DNA from: Corallococcus praedator
Lineage (GTDB): Bacteria > Myxococcota > Myxococcia > Myxococcales > Myxococcaceae
NCBI RefSeq assembly: GCF_003612125.1
Contig: NZ_RAWI01000063.1
Span: 1 to 32,095, forward strand
Length of the DNA stretch: 32,095 bases
Direction of reading: 5' to 3'
Shown here: positions 31,502 to 32,095 of the stretch, in pieces
Layout of the letters: each line of letters starts with the position of its first letter
Position numbering within the stretch: position 1 is the stretch's first letter
Translations under genes and position numbers: made by a program
The notes under the pieces: model-generated
The model's database searches: none
Told to the model about the DNA's origin: nothing
The model's input: the letters and a program-made list of their open reading frames with translations, nothing else

Positions 31502-31666
31502 CTAGACCTTGCCTTCCTTGTGGTCCGTATGCTTGCGGCACCGAGGGCAGAACTTGCTCAACTCGAGCTTGTCCTGGCTCTTCCGCTTGTTCTTCGTGGT
31601 CGTGTAGTTCCGCTCTTTGCACGTGGTGCACTCGAGCGAGATGATGGAACGGTTACCCTTCGGCAT
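31502..31666 (-). CDS. rpmG: Large ribosomal subunit protein L33
   Basis: 54 residues, a short gene missed by length-filtered gene callers. The translation starts [16 protein letters not shown] and continues through [10 protein letters not shown] to [13 protein letters not shown]. Two Cys pairs (Cys13-x-x-Cys16 and Cys40-x-x-Cys43) make this the zinc-binding (C+) form. L33 sits near the E site of the large subunit. The ATG at 31666 is 94 nt after the tuf stop, and the stop is 22 nt before tRNA-Trp. Confidence 0.96.
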   Translation of the reverse strand: MPKGNRSIISLECTTCKERNYTTTKNKRKSQDKLELSKFCPRCRKHTDHKEGKV

Positions 31667-31687
31667 GGCTCATTTCACCAGATGCGA

Positions 31688-31719
31688 GAGGGGAAGGCTA
31701 CAAAAGCAGCCCTCCCCTC
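31688..31719 (-). promoter_or_regulatory. Hairpin between tuf and rpmG
   Basis: In the transcript GAGGGGAGGGCT pairs with AGCCTTCCCCTC, 12 bp with one G-U, loop of 8 nt containing four U. No U-run follows the stem, so processing or mRNA 3'-end protection of tuf is more likely than full termination. Confidence 0.55.
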
Positions 31720-31760
31720 GGCAACTCAGTGCCCGTGGAAGCTGGTCGGCGTGAAGCCGA

Positions 31761-32095
<335 letters not shown>

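Overview
The window is GC-rich, and every gene I can support is on the minus strand, so the text reads 'backwards' from about 32 kb to 1. The best fit is a myxobacterium of the Myxococcaceae (Myxococcus/Corallococcus type). Pointers are a Tgl-like pilus-assembly TPR lipoprotein of 252 residues, a Ser/Thr kinase with an HRD-VSPKN catalytic loop and a C-terminal PEGA domain, FHA signalling, Pro/Ala-rich linkers, and several lineage-specific lipoproteins. The species cannot be fixed from the sequence alone.

Right part (about 18.8-32.1 kb): the classical core information-processing cluster, in transcription order: tuf (3' part only), rpmG, tRNA-Trp(CCA), a strong terminator-like hairpin, secE, nusG, rplK, rplA, a terminator plus an L10-type leader RNA, rplJ, rplL, an attenuator-like hairpin, rpoB, a large intergenic hairpin, rpoC, and a tandem-hairpin terminator. 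Together these supply an elongation factor, the SecYEG subunit SecE, the L11/L1/L10/L12 parts of the large ribosomal subunit, the NusG elongation factor and the two large RNA polymerase subunits. The RNA structures in the gaps are clear and are the best-supported regulatory signals in the window.

Middle part (about 12.7-18.8 kb): two coiled-coil phasin-like proteins (the first behind a recognisable sigma70-type promoter), a lytic transglycosylase, two proteins of unknown function (one secreted), Tgl, a RodZ-like HTH protein anchored by one membrane helix, RecO and a PfkB-family sugar kinase. Gaps are short and several starts overlap the preceding stop, so these form one or a few operons.

Left part (1-12.7 kb): a tandem pair of RlaP-like nucleotidyltransferases joined by an ATGA overlap, a membrane-anchored Ser/Thr kinase, glyQ-glyS (11-nt overlap) closed by a strong intrinsic terminator, two coupled lipoprotein genes of unknown function with YVTN/beta-propeller-like strands, an FHA-domain protein, and the first 46 codons of a prepilin peptidase.

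There is no sign of mobile elements, CRISPR arrays or phage genes. The most unusual items are the paired nucleotidyltransferases, one of which seems to carry an extra small beta-barrel, and the terminator-like hairpin 41 nt before secE. Next come the 17-bp hairpin between rpoB and rpoC, and the phasin-like pair with a palindrome over its promoter. The only gene-free stretch over 300 nt (28636-29031) is filled by the L10 leader and a terminator.
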